Notes: generated by a model not told the origin, from the sequence alone. Shown: positions 33,479 to 45,663, counted from the stretch's first letter. The stretch: 64,000 bases of DNA from Sorex araneus (GCF_027595985.1 NC_073303.1:366634636-366698635); one strand, 5' to 3'. Program-made: numbers and translations.

Positions 33479-33500
33479 AAAAAATTAAAAAAACACACAC

Positions 33501-33780
33501 ATGTTATCACAGAACCAAATAATCATATTTCTAGATATCTAATGAAGAGAAAACCTACACTTATGTAGAAATGTACATTTTTATATATAGTAGCTTTATA
33601 ATTGCAGAAACTGGAAACAATTCACTTGTACTTCAACACATAAAGATTTCAATAATGAATTATATCCATAAAATTGAATACCATGCAACAATTTAAAAGG
33701 AAAATTTATTTATTTATGCAATATCCTGGATGTACCTTATATGTTTTTTTCAGGTGGAATAAACCAATGAATAAGAAAAA
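33501..33780 (+). mobile_element. ancient L1 ORF2 fragment
   Basis: TTTATAATTGCAGAAACTGG, then AATGAATTATATCCATAAAA and AATACCATGCAACAATTTAA follow the order of a forward L1 ORF2 3' segment. Decayed, no open frame. Confidence 0.65.
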
Positions 33781-33832
33781 AAAAAAGATTCCAGCCAGGG
33801 AGTTCCCTTGTCCCAAGAGATACCACAGACAC

Positions 33833-34230
33833 AGAATCCCACCACCTACGGGATGGGAGATGTGTGCTTCATGAGCAGAGGGGAGAAGGCAGATGGAATG
33901 GAGAAGGGATCATTAAGAAAATGATGGCTGGAGGAACCAGTTGGGATGGGAGATGCATGCCGAAAGTAGATAATGGACCAGACATGACAATCTCTCAGTG
34001 TCTGTGCTGCAAGCCATAATGCCCAAAAGTAGAGAGAGAGTATTAGGGAATATTGTCTGCCATGGAGGCAGGGGGAGGGTGGGGAAAGGGGGTATACCGG
34101 GGATATTGGTGGTGGGGAATGCGCACTGGTGGAGGGATGGGTGTTTGATCATGTTGTGATTGTAACCCAAACATGAAAGCTTGTAACTATCTCACGGTGA
34201 TTCAATTAAAAAAAAAAGAATCCCACCACC
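33833..34230 (+). mobile_element. L1 3' UTR insertion with 14-bp TSD
   Basis: AGAATCCCACCACC at 33833-33846 and 34217-34230 brackets a 370-bp insert with GGGAGATGTGTGCTTCATGA at its start, the G-rich tract, CACTGGTGGAGGGATGGGTG and CGGTGATTCAATTAAAAAA. Confidence 0.92.
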
Positions 34231-34800
34231 CAAATGGTTCTCCTGGCAGCCGTGCTGACCAGCGCATGAGACGTTGACTGTAATAGAAGAAACAGCCAAC
34301 CCGACAGCAGGGCACCGAGAATTCACAGCATACCAACCTTGGGGCTGGAGAGATAGTACAGCGGGGAGGTCTTGCCTTGCATGCGCTGACCCGGGTTTAG
34401 CCCCAGCACCCTAGATGATTCCTGAGCACAGAGCCAGGAGCACAGACAGGTGTGGCCCCAAAATAAACAAACAAAAACACCCAAACTCGGCTCCTCTGGG
34501 GTGAGTAGGGGTCAGAAAGAGGACCTGAACTTTCCTGAATGGGAAGCAAAGCTCTCTTCTCTCCTACCCCCCCCCCCCCACACACACCTGGAAGTGAGCA
34601 GGAAGAGCAGACTGTGTGTTTGCTAGCTGCGTTTCTATTAATCCGAACCCATAAGGAGCACTGAAACAAAGGCAGTAAGGAATCTTTCTTAAAAAAAACT
34701 GAGATTTAGTAGACATTTAATAATATATATTTTTTAGGCAGACTTTGTAATAGTTTGCTGTTTGTATGGTGAGAGTCAGCTTGGTGAACATCGACTGTAA
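34231..34800. other. intergenic with diverged SINE
   Basis: A plus-orientation decayed SINE at 34343-34465 (GGGGCTGGAGAGATAGTACA, GACCCGGGTTTAGCCCC). A poly(C) and CACACA tract lies at about 34566-34588. The rest is unique AT-rich sequence. Confidence 0.6.
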
Positions 34801-35215
34801 GTAACACTTTTAAAGTAACACTTTTTAGCAACTTTACACATTAGTAACCCATTTGTAATGCATTAGTATCCATACACAGGGAGTAACTCCACAGTTTGCA
34901 CAATAGTAACCCCACTAAAGACCTATTTGTAACACAATAGTATCTATACACACACACACACAGTAACTCTCCAGTTTATACTTTAGTAGCTGTTAGTCTC
35001 CCATTAGTACCCACCCACAGTTAGTTAGTAGCCCTCTATAGTTTACACAATAGTAACCCATTATTAGCACATTAGAACCTACTCAGTTACATAGTAACCC
35101 TCCAAAATTGACACAATTGTAACACATTAGTAACCTATTAGTAGCCATCCACAATTGCAGTTAGTAACAGTCTACAATACACACATTGTAACACAGTAGT
35201 ACCACCTCAGCACCA
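34800..35215. repeat. degenerate AT-rich tandem repeat
   Basis: More than a dozen variants of AGTAACCC/TAGTAACACA words alternate with CACAATAGTA and CCACAGTT words, giving an imperfect period near 60 bp with much variation. Includes a short (AC)n at about 34951-34962. Confidence 0.65.
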
Positions 35216-36323
35216 TGTACAGTTACAAAGTTCCTTTTGGAGGTGTGCAATCATCACAGCTACTCTTAGCAGTTCCCCGCAAGCACAGGCCCCTTAGCCT
35301 CATCCTCAGGCTGTAGCACCCACACACCCAGAGCACATTTATCTAATAACGGGGCATCTTCCGCTCTGGCCCCCAGACTCCTGCACTGGCAACCAACACT
35401 CTTGGCTCTTTGCAAGTTTGATATCCTGAATTTCTGCACGGAATTTCAACACTGATTTCTGGGAAATAAGTACTGGACTTATTCCATTTAATGGCGCCTT
35501 CAGGGGCACTGGGGGTCCCAGGGTCCAACTATGATAAACACGGCTGCGGTGAATGTGGGTATGCGCGTAATTGTTTGAGACAGTCATTTCAGTTCAAAAG
35601 GGACCTTTGCCGACTCACTAAATCATTGCTCTCTGTGCTGGTGGGTGATGCCTGAACTTTAGGCACGTCTATGAGGAGGCAAGCTGGTAGGATTGTGAAT
35701 CACCTGTCAATGATCAGAACGTTAGCAGGATTCCTGATCTCGGAGGAATCCCGGAGTCCAGGCAGAGCAGGGATAGGGCCTGGGCGTGGGCACATGCTGG
35801 CCAGGGCGGGGTGGAAGGTGGCTCTGGGGAGTGAGTGGGTGTCCTTCTCTCACCCGCCTCTCCGGTCACTGAGGTCACTTCGTTCACCGAGGGCTGCTCT
35901 GCCGGGGACTGCGATAATAACTGCCTGGCCACACAGGGACGTAGGGTAGAGGCACCGGTGACTGCTTTCGGCTCTCGCAGCATTCAAATCCTGGGCAAAA
36001 GATGTGTGCCAGGGAGAGACTGGCTCATTCCCTGCAGAAGTTGATGTCTTCCAGGAGCTCTGGGAGGCACCTGAAGACACTCAGGCATTGGGAACCTCCT
36101 GCACTGGCCACCAGCCATTTCCAGCAATAGAATACTGCCCCCTAGGGGCACTTAGGGAAAAGAGCAGGGGAACTTAGCAAAGATGATTCTAAACTCTAAT
36201 TGTGTCCAATTATTAGATTTAATTATTAATATGAACTATTATATTTATTGTCATAATTAATATAATCACCAAGCTTAGAAACAACAATCATGATAAAGAT
36301 TATGATCATTATGATTGTAGCTT
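35216..36323. other. intergenic unique sequence
   Basis: No SINE or L1 recognised. AT-rich after 36190. No gene supported. Confidence 0.45.
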
Positions 36324-36510
36324 GGGGCAGGAGTGATAGCACAGCGGGTAGGGCATTTGCCTTGCATGAGGCTGACCCGGGTTCGATTCCTAGCATCCTA
36401 TGTGGTCCCCTGAGCACCGCCAGGAGTAATTCCTGAGTGCATGAGCCAGGAGTAACCCCTGTGCATCGCTGAGTGTGACCCAAAAAGCCCCCCTCACCCC
36501 CCCGCAAAGG
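36324..36510 (+). mobile_element. type I tRNA-SINE
   Basis: GGGGCAGGAGTGATAGCACA, a perfect box B GGTTCGATTCC, and AGTGTGACCCAAAAAGCCC. The tail is C-rich rather than A-rich. Confidence 0.9.
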
Positions 36511-37884
36511 AAAAGATTATACCTTACTTTTGGTTGGAACATCACCAAGTCACTCAGCCAGCCTGGCCACGCAGCTCACAGAATCTGTCCTCAGCTCTGC
36601 TTCTGTGCCTGTGGCCATCATAGCCAAAGCAAGTCCGTGGACCGGCAGATGCGTGGGGTTCCCGGACCCCTCTCTATGTCTTCCCGCGGCAGCTGAGTCT
36701 GAGTATTTCCACAGAGAGCCATTGTCATCGATCTCATTGCTGCTCGTCTCGGTTCCATCACAGCCAGGGGGGAGCAGAGCAGCCTGTCACAGGGGAACCC
36801 GACCGTCCGCGTGCCGTTCCAGTGGGTCGCGGGACCATTGTGCCAAGGAGTAGGTGCCAGGTCTGACAGGGCCGGGGACACTGTAAATTAAACCGGCTGA
36901 CGCCAGCAGTTCTGCAGTGATGGAACCATCTGGGATTCAATTCAGCACTGGGGTTCATTCCACCGCGGCTGCTGCAGGGCCCTGGGCTTCACTCCTGCCT
37001 GCTGAGCTCAGCCCACACCTGGCTTCTTAGAGCATACGGTGCCTCCTGGGAACTTAGGAGTGATGGTCATCTCGTGTCCAGGCCCGAGCTGGCCTCCGTC
37101 ACCGGCTGCCCCTGGCCGTCACGTGGGATCAGTAACGTTCCTGCGCTCAGGTGAACCTAAACACAGAAGCTGGAACATGGCCCCCTGTTCAGCCCCGCCC
37201 ACCAACCGAGTCCCCTCCTAGGCGGGACCTTCACTCAGGGAGGCCCAGAAAAGCAAGACCCAGAGCTCCCTGCTGCCGGCCCAGACACTGGTGCTGGTCT
37301 GGGCGCCTCCTGCCACGGGGCTAAGGGACAGGTGCTGCAGACCAGATCCTGCTCTCACCTGCGGCCCCTCTGACCTCCAGGGGCAAACGCAGTTGTCTCC
37401 CAGGAAAGCTGGGCAGGCTGGACAGCACTCAGGGCTGCCGGGGCTCGGCGAGAGCAGGGCGCCACCTGGCGACAGAGCCGGGTAGGGCAGGCCATGTTGG
37501 CAGAGGCCAGAAGCCCCCTCAGGACCTCAGGAACTCAGGACACAGAGCCTTAAACTGAGGCACAGAGAGGTTGAACCCTTCTGCCCACTTTCACGAGCCA
37601 TGAAGTGTGGTGTTTGGCTCCCTGAGGGGAGGCTGTAGCTCAGGGTGACGAGTAGACACTAAGTGAAATGCTTTTGGTTTAATTGGATTTTATTGAGGAG
37701 AGTGAACCATTGGGTAGATGCCATCACAATTTTATTTCCCTACTTACTGTATTGTAGCGATGTGGAACATGATCTAATTGGAAAGTTGCACGGGCCCCCC
37801 TTCTTTCCATTTAGGCACCCCTTCCCACGTTTCCCTTCCCTCTGGGGCCCACCCAATGGTCTTGCCATCTGTTTAGCTGTTGTT
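36511..37884. other. intergenic unique sequence, GC-rich
   Basis: No repeat or gene recognised. Confidence 0.45.
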
Positions 37885-38197
37885 GGTTCTGAGGCCACAC
37901 CCAACAACATGGAGAGCTTACTCCTGCCTCAGTGCTCAGGGATTACTCCTGAAAGTGCTATGGGGACTTGAACCCAGGCTGGCCCTGCACAGATAAACCC
38001 CTTCCCTGCTGTACAGGTCTCACTGGGTGGAAGGTCATAATCATGAATGTTCATAAACTTTTTTGGGGGGCTCACACCCAGCGATGTCAGGAATTACTCC
38101 TGGCGGTGCTCAGGGGACCATATGGGATGCTGGGAATTGAATCCAGGTCAGCCACGTGCAAGGCAAACACCCTACTTGCTGTACTATCACTCCAGTC
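37885..38197 (-). mobile_element. diverged SINE followed by a younger type I SINE
   Basis: The first (37885-38025) is old: GAGGCCACACCCAACAACAT, TGAACCCAGGCTGGCC. The second (38058-38197) is well preserved: CTCACACCCAGCGATG to TACTATCACTCCAGTC. Confidence 0.8.
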
Positions 38198-41074
38198 GCC
38201 TCATTAACTTTACCTGCTCATGTCTTTTCTGCCTCTGCAGATAGAGAGGGCAGATGGCCTTGCCTGACTCTGTCTGATGTCAACTGAGAACTTGTCACTC
38301 GGATTTCTGCCTTATTTACATCTCTCTCTCTCTCTATCTATCTATCTTATCCGTGCATGGGCATGCATCCAAATCCCTCCTTTTTAACTAAGACATCAAT
38401 CCCATTGGAATTGGGTCCTTGCTAATGTCCTCACCTTAAACAATGACAACTGCAGTGACCCTACTTCAAGTACAGTCGCCTCCTGAATGGTCGGGTTGCA
38501 TCAGTTTGGGGGACACCAGTCCTAAGGGCTTGTTTGGTTTCCTGTCCTTTCCCCAGTGGACTTGCATGTGGCCCTACTTGGGTTTCCAGTCAACAGAGAC
38601 TAGTCTTGCCCCAGGTGAAATCTATCAAGTCAGAGTCCCACTTGCCCCCTGGATCCATCATTTCTGACTCTCGGGTCACCCCCTATAGTCCCTCTGGCAG
38701 GCATTGCCGAGATGCTTCTGAAGCTAAAGTGTTCTATGGATTTTCTCCCAGCGTTCCTGGAAACAGGAAGTCCTTTTGTCGTAAGATAATGCAGACGTCT
38801 CGTGTGACTTCTTGGAAAGAGTTTCAAGTGATTGCTTTAATGTGATGACTGTGATTCATTTCTGAATCTCCCCGATACTCCTGCTCCTAAAATAGCACAA
38901 GATAGGGGGAAAATGAAATCTATACTAAAATCTAATCCTGGCAGGAGTTCTATGTTTAGGGAAAGGAAAGATGTTGCAGTTCCTGTATGTGTTGCTTCAA
39001 CTGGAGAGGTGGCTAGTATACACTTGAAACAATGTTAATTTGTTTTCTTAGCAGCGATACAAGGAGAAACAAACTCTGAAGATGTCCCTCAGGACCTCTT
39101 TATCCTACCAGCAAACTGCCAGGCTCCAGGGTGAAGAATCCGCCTTGGCTGTGCCAGTGATGAACTTGACAGAACCACTGAGCCGGTGCAAGGTCTCAGC
39201 CAAGCTGCCTGGTACATACTACGGGGGAATTGTAATTCCTTCAGCTTCTGCCAAAACATGATTTCACAACAATTCTGTTCTTTGAAAAAAATATCGCTCT
39301 CCGTCATTCCCGCCCACTTCTTTTACAATAGCCTCACTCAAGGCTCTTTCCCAAATTCCTCCTTCTCCCACCCCAACACCTGACCCTGACTGACCCTTCA
39401 CCCGGCTCCCCACAGCCTCCCCAGAGACCCTTAATTTCTGACTCACTCTGCTTTTGAAATGAGATGTGTTTGCCCTTCTCTTCTCCAGGGTTTGGGTAGA
39501 AAGTGTTTAGGAGCTTTTACTCCGTCTCCTTGCAGTTTCCCATCCACGGAAGAGAAGAGCAATATCAAAGGATCTGTCAGCGGATCATGTCCATGGAGGG
39601 TCGGATGCAGGGGTCTGCCAGGGGCTGCCTAGAGCGTGTGGAAACAGTCTTCCAGCCCCTCAGAACTGCATGTGCCAGGTGGTTGGGTATGCGGGAGGTG
39701 ATGCCCTCTAGCCCCAGTTCTCAGGCTGACTGTGAGAAACACGAAGCTGAGGGGTCATTCTCCTCCATCCCTTCCTCTAGGTGTGTGCAGTCCCTCTGGA
39801 TGCCCCGAGCGGAAGGGACAAACTCTGGAGTCAATTCTGACAAATGCTGGCACTGGGGCAAGCACATTCCCAGACATACTTGCAAACACAGACCAGCCAG
39901 CATGGAACCATCTCCCCGCTGGGACTAGTCTTTCGATGGGAGGAACCGCAAGGCTGAGAGCCAGCAGCTGCTCAAAGTGACACGACATCTAAAGGCGGAT
40001 GACTAGAACCACCCCATCTCTTCAGAGGTTGTGTCCCTAAGTCTGGGGCAAGAGGTGGGGACCGACTGTGCCAGCAAGGAACTTGCTGCCTTGGGAGGTT
40101 GGCTGTGGAAGGGTCCCTTAAAGGTTGCAATCGATCCATTCAGATCACTTGGCTGCATATTAGAGAAATGAAAAAAAAAAAAGGCTTTTCAATGGTTCAA
40201 AGAGATGGGAATTCACCCACCCCCCCTTTACATCTAAGGCCAGAAGTAGGCAGCTAAGTGTAACGAAAGGTTCATTAGCTTTTCTTCTGCTTTACCATCC
40301 TTAGCGGGCCAATTCATGCTCGAAGATGCTGCTTAATATCTCAGTATCACATACAAATTAGGGTTGACGGTTAGTGACTGGTGCCTAGTCACATGACAGC
40401 TCTGGTGCAAGGGATGCTGGGAAACGTAGTCTTTATTTTCAAATGGTCATGAGCAGGGGTTTGTCAGGGAGAGGGAACACCAAGTCCAATGTTCAGAGCC
40501 CAGGATCCGCTTACCCTACTTCTGGCTTCTCAGAACCACCCCAGAGGACCCGCCTGAGTTGCTCTGTCCAGCTAATAGGCTGCTGATAGGCTGCCCTCGA
40601 CTTTCTTTTCTCATTTTTAATTAGATTTGCCAACTGCAAGAAACCACATGATCTCTTGGGTAATAAATTCCAAATGGTTTATTTTGCAGTGCCGGGGCTC
40701 CAGCCCAGGGCAACTGCTCCAGCACGGATACACAGCCCCGTCCTCCTCAATGATTACTTCTTTTTATTATTCCACGAATCTCACTTCGGAGACTTCCGAG
40801 GCTGCAAGAGTCATACCTTGTGACTCTCGAGAAGGGGGAAGTTGCTGTGATTCAAGACGCGGCTGGGGAGTGACATGACCAAGATGTTGGCAGTCACCCC
40901 AGCTGCTGGCCAGGGCATACTAGGGACCAAGCCATCTGCTCAGAAGCTCCCATCTTGGTGCTTCAGGTCCCCACCCCTTCCTGGGGAGCCGGTCCTGAGT
41001 GGAGATGCTTCACTGAACGTGTCATCTGCAAACAAGCTCAGACGTGAGCTCTGCACTTAGAATGCTCCTGGGAT
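38198..41074. other. intergenic, repeat-poor
   Basis: A (TC)n(TCTA)n microsatellite at about 38321-38350 and a short A-run (about 40170-40183). The 2.9-kb stretch is free of SINEs and L1s, with no exon signal on either strand. Confidence 0.45.
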
Positions 41075-41220
41075 AGGCCAGAGAGGTAATGCAGCGGGTC
41101 AGGCACTCGCCTGGCATGTGTCTGCACTGGGTTCCACCCACCAGCACCACATATGGGCCTTCAGGCACCCCTAGGAGTGACCTTTGAGCACTGCCAGGGG
41201 CAGCCCAACCTCCCTGCTCC
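41075..41220 (+). mobile_element. diverged type I SINE
   Basis: AGAGAGGTAATGCAGCGGG, CACTGGGTTCCACCC (degraded B box), CACTGCCAGGGGCAGCCC. Confidence 0.65.
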
Positions 41221-41265
<45 letters not shown>

Positions 41266-41325
41266 TCCTGGGATGGTTACAATATACCCCAGGAATCTTT
41301 ATTATTATTATTAATAATAATATTG
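41221..41325. repeat. (AAT)n microsatellite
   Basis: A perfect AAT run at 41221-41265, likely from the tail of the preceding SINE, and a short ATT/AAT palindromic run at about 41298-41325. Confidence 0.93.
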
Positions 41326-41796
41326 ATTATGCATCAACAATGTAAGGTGGGCTGTGAGGGGAGACACAGCAAGAGACTGAATTCCTGGTGGGATGATCAC
41401 GGGGTTATCAGGCTTGTCCACGTGATAACCGAGTGGAGCTTCAGCCCAGGAATGGGAGGACCAAGCAGATGCAGAACAAGGGTGTGTGGCACCCTGCTGA
41501 GACTCACAGAAACTGTGTCCCCACGTGCATTGGCACCTGGCCTGCCCGGCAGTGGGGAAGGCCGTTCCCAACCTCTGTCCTCGATGTGGAATTCTGTGGG
41601 AGTCCGGCCCCGGGCACAGTAGGTCACCGGCCACCCGTGCCCAGCCCACGAGGAGGAGTGGCACCCCCTGTTGTTGTGGTTGTGCTTTGTACACTTAGGG
41701 GGCTGGAAATGTTCCGAGAGGGTCCCCAGAATGCCCATTGCTGCCTGAATGAGGGGCCACGATCTTCTCTGTAAGGGCTCAGGGTCTGTGTGGCTG

Positions 41797-41997
41797 CGCT
41801 GTGTTGTACATGTGGGTATGTTTGCGTGTGCATGTGCATGCATGCATGTGCATGTGCATGTGTATGTATATGTGTGCATGCCGTGTATGTGTGTGCGTGT
41901 GTATGTGCATGTGTGCTTGTGTGTGCGTGCATGTATGTGCATGTGTATGTGTGTGTGTGTGCATGTGTGCGTGTGTGTTTGTGTGTGTGTGTATTCG
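41797..41997. repeat. (GT/GC/AT) alternating microsatellite
   Basis: About 190 bp of almost pure purine-pyrimidine alternation (GTGTGCATGTGC, GTATGTATATG words). Confidence 0.95.
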
Positions 41998-42114
41998 TAC
42001 CACACTGGCAGAGGGCATTGGGAAAGCACCATTCACAACATCGCAGCTGTTCCTGGCTCTCAAGCTAATTTTCCTCAGTTGATGGTGTTTATTACTTTTT
42101 TATTTGCGGGGGAG

Positions 42115-42290
42115 GGGCTTGGGCCAGACTGGTGTGCTCAGGGCTGACCCCTGGTTCTGCTCGTAGGAATCACTCTGGCCAGTTCGGCGGTGGTGGGGGG
42201 GGCATATGGGGGTGCCGGGAACGAACCTGGGTAGGACCTTGTGCAAGGCCAGCACCCTCCCTACTGTACCATCTCCCCAGCCCCATGCTG
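42115..42290 (-). mobile_element. diverged type I SINE
   Basis: TGGTGTGCTCAGGGCTGACC, GGGGTGCCGGGAACGAACC and TACCATCTCCCCAGCCCC. Confidence 0.7.
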
Positions 42291-42306
42291 ACGAAGTGAG
42301 GGATTC

Positions 42307-42314
42307 CTTTATTT
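42307..42314 (-). terminator. CCBE1: first canonical AATAAA downstream of CCBE1 stop
   Basis: By eye, the first minus-strand AATAAA after the CCBE1 stop codon is at 42313-42308. If used, the 3' UTR would be about 3.1 kb. A nearer variant signal cannot be excluded, and the site is only 20 bp from a SINE. Confidence 0.3.
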
Positions 42315-42682
42315 CTGTCAGGGAGCCCCAGGAGCTGGGATGGGGGCCTCTCTGATTCCTGCTCACGCGAGCACTCGGCAAACAGCCTGGTGCCAAGCTC
42401 AGCCAGGGTCAGGCTTGAACCTCGAAGGCCAGGGGCTTCGGAGCCCATGTCAGAAGTTTCCTCCCCCCTTCGCCTCAGACTCTGCCCGCAGCTGGGCTGT
42501 TCTCGTCTTTAGCGAAGACTCCAGATTCCCCCTAGAGTAGCTACCAACTGCCCCTGCTCACACCGACTTATTTCCATCTGCTTCTCCCCCTCCCGCAAGG
42601 AATCCAGACATGGAATTTGAAAACAGCCAGTCTTGGGCAAGGCACAGACATTCAGAAGGGGGCTGTGGTTGGGAAACCTCCA

Positions 42683-42850
42683 CCTTTTTTTTTTTTTGTC
42701 ACACCCGGCGATGCACAGGGGTCACTCCTGGCTCTGCACTCAGGAATTACTCCTGCCAGTGCTCAGGGGACCATATGGGATGCTGGGAATTGAACCCGGG
42801 TTGGCCACATGCAAGGCAAACGCCCTACCCACTGTGCTATCAGCCCCAAA
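42683..42850 (-). mobile_element. type I tRNA-SINE
   Basis: A reversed copy: TTTTTTGTCACACCCGGCG to CCCACTGTGCTATCAGCCCC. Confidence 0.9.
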
Positions 42851-43369
42851 CCCCCACCTTTGAGGTTACCCCAGAGGCCATCCCCTTGACCCCCCAGCCA
42901 GGGCCTCGAAGACTCAGATATGGAGGAACTGAGACCTCAACACTCGGTATCAGACTTAGGTGTTGGGCTGCACAGTCAGCCCTGGGGGAGGCCGACTAGA
43001 AAGGTGGCTTCCTACCCACCGGAGAAAGCTCTCGCCCCCATCGGCTTGACCGGGTCCCATAACTCACTCCAGAGCACAAAGCACAGTAGAGCCATATAAG
43101 AAAAATAACTTTGTTATTAAGCACGGATGTCTCATCCTGCCCTTCAGAGCGTCACCCTCACAACAGAGACGCACTCGCCTGCACTTGGACCTGCCATGAA
43201 CAGTCCTCAGGGGAGGTTGGGGGGTGGGTCTGGTTGGGAACGTGGAGGTCCCTGGGACATGTGCAAGAGTGTCACTGACATTTGGGGGAAGAGCATGAGG
43301 ACGCCAAGATGTTAGGCTGGAACCAGGACAGATGTTGTTTTCCTTCTCGCAGATGAAAAGTTCTATTTT

Positions 43370-43545
43370 TTTTTGTTTAGTTTTGTTTTGGGGCCACATC
43401 CAGTGATGCTCAGGGGTTACTCCTGGTTCTGCACTCAGGAATCACTCCTGGTAGTGCTCAGGGGACCATATGGGATGCCAGGGATCGAATCCAGGTTGGC
43501 CATTTACAAGGCAAGTGCCTTGCCCCCTGTCCTATCTCTCTGACC
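43370..43545 (-). mobile_element. type I tRNA-SINE
   Basis: A reversed copy: TTTTGGGGCCACATCCAGTG to CCTATCTCTCTGACCCC. Confidence 0.88.
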
Positions 43546-45367
43546 CCCCTAAGTTCTAATTTTGATTTGTTGTGAATTCTGTTTGCTGATGGCACCAAGA
43601 ATGGCGCCAACGTCCCGGACTCTGTTATTTGTGACTCAATGGCTTTCCTCTCTTTGCCCATTTGCTCTGTGTTCCTGCAAATACATTTCCTTGGCAGGGG
43701 CGTTTATCGAAGGTGTTTGCACAATGGGGATGCTATCTCTATGACAGGTCGGGGTGCTGGGAGAGGAGGAGAAGGGGCAATTCCCCGAGTATAACAGGGG
43801 ATTTGCTGTCACCCCGAGTCAGGGAGAAAGCTCCAGGCCCAATACCCAGGGAACCTGGCCGGGCTTCCATCCCCGGCATCCTCATAACACACCCTCGCCT
43901 CCATGCCGACAGGTGTTTGACTGTGGATAGACCTCTATACCTATGATTGTGATCAGTCAGCTCCCTGTGGCAGGGGTTGGAATAATGCAGGAGAGGGGAG
44001 GCACCTTCAGTTGCCCCCATTTCTGGGACATCAAAGTCTCCCTCCGGGAGGGGGAGGGAGGACCGTTTCCTGAAGGAACTTGCATTTTTCAGCAGCAGGC
44101 TCCCTGTCCCGTCCCTTCCCCAGACAGACGCACTGATCAGGCCCTGCCCTACACTCCACGTTACCCGGCCATGCAGACTCGAAGCCGGCGCGTCTGCCAA
44201 AAGGGGGAAGCTACACAAGGTCTTCACTCCCCGTAATGCCATAAAAGGGTTCTGCGAAACTGCAGCAGATTAACCCTCCAGTGGCTTTTCCTTTGGATTC
44301 TGTAAAGTCCCGTCTGCACAGGGACCTTGTGGGACGCCATAGGCGGGCCGAATGGCACCTTCTGCAGATACTCCCATCGTCATGTCTTTTTCTTCTATCC
44401 ATCCATCCACCCGTCCGTCTGCCTCTCCCGGGGCAAACTGTGCCGTGTGGTCATATTTGATGTGCAGCTGACAACAGAAAGAAAGAATGCTTTTAAACCA
44501 TAAACTGCTCCTTCAGGAAAAGGACGGGAGCCAGACTTAACCGTCTCATGGGGCCAAGGATGGACCAGCTGCCGCCCTCGCCCACCACTGGCCTCGGCCA
44601 TCTTAGTCCAAGTGAGCCAGGGCTGGGTTTTGGGGTGGGTCTCCTGCAGGCCGGAGGGTGGCCCACCATGAAGGTCTGAGAGACGGAGGCGGGGCAGGAA
44701 AGATGCAAGAGACAGAGCAGAGAGTGTCCAGGGCGAGGCAGGCGTCAGGAAGGGGGGAGAGACAGACCCGGCCCCTCCCTGCCTTACAGGGGGGCAGCAG
44801 AGCGACCCTCGGGCACCGGCAAGGCCCGGCGGTAGGTTGTCTCTCAACAAATCCCCCAAAGGAGCGAGAGATGATGGGCAGAAAGGAAACAGCCACACAG
44901 GCACCGCCCAGGAGTGGCCGTGTAGGGAACAGCCCCTGGCGGAGCGTGGCGGAGACCACGGCCATCGGAGGGTCTCAGTCTCAGAGCAGAGACCCCCCAA
45001 TACTGTCAGACCAGGGAGGGGAGCCTGTGTGGGGACGAGTCGAGGGTGCTGCCCGAGGGGCTGTGCCTGCCCTCCCTGGCCAGAGGGCTCTTCCCAGGGG
45101 CACGCTCGGCCCCGGAGCCCACGGGTGCCATGTGGAAACGCCCCCAGCCTTAGTGGGAGGTTTGCAAGGACACCCCTTCCCGAGTCCCGTTGCGGCTGGA
45201 GAAGTCTGGGGTCCGGCCTGAGAGAGCGTTTGGAAGAGAGATGAAGGCAGAGGGCAGGAGAAGGTTCTGGAAACACAGCCATATCCTTTCCCAGTCTGCG
45301 GGCCGGCTTTCCTTTTCTGGAGCAGCTGACGAGCAGGTGGAAACTCCTCCTTCCGCCTGGAGACGGG

Positions 45368-45419
<52 letters not shown>

Positions 45420-45432
45420 TGGGGGTAGGGGG
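43546..45432 (-). other. CCBE1: CCBE1 3' UTR / downstream flank
   Basis: Lies directly after the stop codon in transcript direction. No AATAAA or ATTAAA was found on the minus strand in this interval, so most or all of it may be 3' UTR. It is free of SINEs, GC-rich, and has a (GT)n run at 45371-45418. UTR extent is inferred, since human CCBE1 is known to have a long 3' UTR. Confidence 0.45.
45371..45418. repeat. (GT)24 microsatellite in CCBE1 3' UTR
   Basis: A perfect GT run on the plus strand, CA repeats in the transcript, beginning about 15 nt after the stop codon. Confidence 0.95.
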
Positions 45433-45663
45433 CTATGGGAAAACGTCTCCGGGGGCGCCCAAGTCTCCGGCCTCTGTCCGTGGTGGCGTGGCGTCTCCCG
45501 AGCCGAAGTCCAGGGTTTCGGGGTAGCTGGAGAATTCCTGAGGCGCGGGGAAGCCGTCGGCTGTGTGGGCGCGGGGCCCGTACACGCGCTCCTGCAGCTC
45601 GGCGATGTCGTTGCGGATGTCGGCCAGCATGAGCAGCAGGAAGTCAAAGGAGCCGGGGGGGCC
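45433..45663 (-). CDS. CCBE1: CCBE1 exon 11 (last coding exon, C terminus)
   Basis: Seventy-six codons plus TAG (45435-45433), after a GTGCCCAG acceptor. It opens with the last collagen triplets GPPG, then the non-collagen C-terminal region: [20 protein letters not shown], a short amphipathic leucine-rich helix likely to pair or trimerise, then an acidic tail ending PGDVFP. In human numbering it spans residues 331-406, the exact human length. CCBE1 is a secreted matrix protein that promotes ADAMTS3 cleavage of pro-VEGF-C. Its collagen region is reported to be important for that activity. The tail is less conserved (EEFP-type remembered human sequence replaced by DGFP). Confidence 0.95.
   Translation of the reverse strand, partial: GPPGSFDFLLLMLADIRNDIAELQERVYGPRAHTADGFPAPQEFSSYPETLDFGSGDATPPRTEAGDLGAPGDVFP

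Larger units (their letters stand above)
32645..33500 (+). mobile_element. L1 3' UTR carrying two nested SINEs
   Basis: L1 words run from GTAAAGGATGTTGGGAGGAC through GCTGAAAGTAGA, TGGCCACTCAATACC, the G-rich tract (about 33048-33090) and GGCACTGGTGGAAGGATGG to CCTCATGGTGATTCACTAAT and an A-rich tail after 33478. A 51-bp segment around 32674-32751 is tandemly duplicated. SINEs interrupt at 32753-32928 and 33217-33466. Confidence 0.85.

Noticed and set aside
44395-45282. A 295-codon minus-strand frame below the CCBE1 stop
   Set aside because: GC-rich 3' UTR/flank read in a chance frame. It overlaps the CCBE1 last exon's downstream side and shows no family similarity.
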